This document shows positions 62,691 through 64,000 of a stretch of DNA of 64,000 bases, in pieces; the first letter of the stretch is position 1, and every line of letters begins with the position of its first letter. The position numbers and the translations under genes were made by a program. Location: positions 5,855,782-5,919,781 of the forward strand of contig NC_092276.1 in NCBI RefSeq assembly GCF_036320965.1, in the 5' to 3' direction. The notes beneath the pieces are model-generated. The model was given only the letters and a program-made list of their open reading frames with translations, was not told the origin of the DNA and did no database searches. The stretch comes from Panulirus ornatus (taxonomy: Eukaryota; Arthropoda; Malacostraca; Decapoda; Palinuridae).

Positions 62691-64000
62691 CTGCAAACAT
62701 GATAATAAAACCTTTTGTTAACAAAGATCATTTACAAATTATGATACAAAATGTACAAAGAAGGGAGTCTGAGGTGCAAAAACTGATGAGTCTTATTAAC
62801 CTTAATACTGCATATCGAAGATTTAAGATCAATTTTCTATATCAACAATTAACCATAAAAGTTAAAAAAATCCAGTGAATAATTCTAACATGGACAGAAA
62901 AGTCTACATTATTTCATAAAATTTATCAAGTTTCAACAAAAACAGAGATGACTATTATAGCAACAAACACTTCTGATGTACAAACACTTATTTTCATCAC
63001 ATGATCATAGAGGAAGTACAGATGGTACCAACAGAAAAGAAAAGCTCCTTAGAAAGAGAACAGATGTTGCTATCAGGCAGTGAATGACTAAATGGAACTT
63101 GACAGACCACTAAATATATATAGATAAGCAAGTCTTTCAGAATATATTATCTTCAGAACAAAGCAAATGAACATTTACATCATATGAAATTAAATCATAT
63201 ATATGTCATCAAAATATTTCCTATCAGCCCTTAATCCCTTTAAGAAAAAACTTACAGTATCAATATATAACAAATAATACTAGCAACTAATACTTCTTAG
63301 ATATACAACAAAGTTTTTCATCATCTGAAGGCTATAAATTTATATTTTCATATGAATTCTTTAGGTAATAAGCAATTCACTACCAGATAATCATATTCAC
63401 TACACAAGAGCAGAAAACAGACTGAAATAATGAGCTCATACAAGGATACCTGTCACCATTAAAAAACACTCTCAGTACAATCATCAAAAAGGACACAAAG
63501 ACAATAATTGCTAGTTAATATCAATCATCACAAATAAAGCAAAAGATTATGAATCCACTGTCTTTGATTTGGTGGCTGAAAAACATACATACACCAAATC
63601 TCGAACATCAGTAAGTACATTAGTCCTGATTTGATGACTGATACAAGTTTCAGCAATCTGTTTTATCCCATTGCATTCCAAGTTGTGCAAAAGAAAAATC
63701 ATATGTATACATATTTCAATTTAATCATATAAGCCAAGGCCCCTTTTACAAGGCTCTGCAGCTTCAAGGCTTCATTACATCCAATAGCAGGGATATATAT
63801 AATGGACTCCTCTGGAGTGTGATGCTCCTCATCAATATCGTACTCCTCTTCATCTTCATTGCAAAAGAAGACTTTTCACACACAGTGTAACTAAAGGTAG
63901 GCACAGTTTGGTGACCTGTGTGAGTGTTTATTATATTCATGTTACAGGAAGAGAGCTTTGCACGTGTTGCCCTGTCTCAACTTTGTATTTACATACCATG
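62691..64000. other. Intron upstream of the first visible exon
   Basis: AT-rich, no LINE or SINE core. The only structured item is the open frame at 63699-63875. No further dynein exon was found up to the window end. Confidence 0.5.
63699..63875 (-). other. 58-codon acidic open stretch, unidentified
   Basis: Between in-frame stops on the minus strand: NEDEEEYDIDEEHH, TPEESIIYIPAIGCNEALKL, QSLVKGALAYM, then a stop. It reads more like real protein than its surroundings (acidic run, then amphipathic helix-like residues), resembling the end of a larger protein such as a domesticated transposase. I do not recognise it, and it does not match the dynein sequence expected before AAA2. Confidence 0.3.

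Noticed and set aside
900..62690. Axonemal or dynein-2 heavy chain instead of cytoplasmic dynein-1
   Set aside because: Segments such as [26 protein letters not shown] and the acidic AAA2-AAA3 linker fit the cytoplasmic-1 subfamily throughout.

Overview
The window is a metazoan nuclear locus. It holds the central-to-late part of one very large, intron-rich gene on the minus strand, buried in non-LTR retrotransposons. Fourteen coding exons (5,201 nt, 1,733 codons plus 2 nt, continuous phase, all GT-AG) run from 62690 down to 900. They encode the cytoplasmic dynein-1 heavy chain (DYNC1H1; Dhc64C in Drosophila) from AAA2 through AAA3, AAA4, the coiled-coil stalk with the microtubule-binding domain, AAA5 and the approach to AAA6. 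The gene is cut by both window edges: AAA1 and the tail lie above 64000, AAA6 and the C-terminal domain below position 1. Only about 8% of the gene span is coding. The protein is clearly bilaterian. The huge repeat-laden introns, together with the repeat families, make an arthropod with a large genome, most likely a decapod crustacean, my best guess; the sequence alone does not prove this.

Layout, in transcription order: AAA2 exons (62.7-62.1 kb and 59.0 kb); AAA3 exons (53.9-52.6 kb); AAA3-AAA4 linker exons scattered over a repeat desert (44.5, 41.7 and 23.6 kb); one giant 2,307-nt exon with AAA4, the stalk and the start of AAA5 (23.1-20.8 kb); and four AAA5-to-AAA6 exons (15.3, 5.4, 2.0 and 1.1 kb). 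The largest introns are 18.0, 9.7, 8.0, 5.5 and 4.8 kb.

The introns are dominated by one RTE/BovB-type LINE family (APE-like endonuclease plus reverse transcriptase in one ORF, and a 3' tail with a conserved CTACCTCGCTAACGCGGGAG core). It is present in both orientations, at every age, often nested. The youngest copy (60004-61964) keeps an open RT frame with an intact FADD motif. A second, more diverged RTE family sits at 16.6-18.35 kb. A short element of about 245 bp, defined by a 14-bp target-site duplication at 34402-34675, appears to be built from the first ~200 nt of the LINE joined to its last ~40 nt. It is a bipartite, SINE-like parasite of that LINE and the most interesting thing in the window. 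Other points of note are inverted (twin-primed) insertions, an insertion site in the LINE hit twice, a UG repeat filling much of a 188-nt intron upstream of the main AAA3 exon, a 135-nt pure-pyrimidine tract in the transcript, a near-perfect ~126-bp hairpin, and several short tandem duplications.

No rRNA, confident tRNA, CRISPR array or prokaryotic gene was seen. Repeat boundaries come from reading by eye and are good to roughly 5-30 bp unless a target-site duplication is stated.
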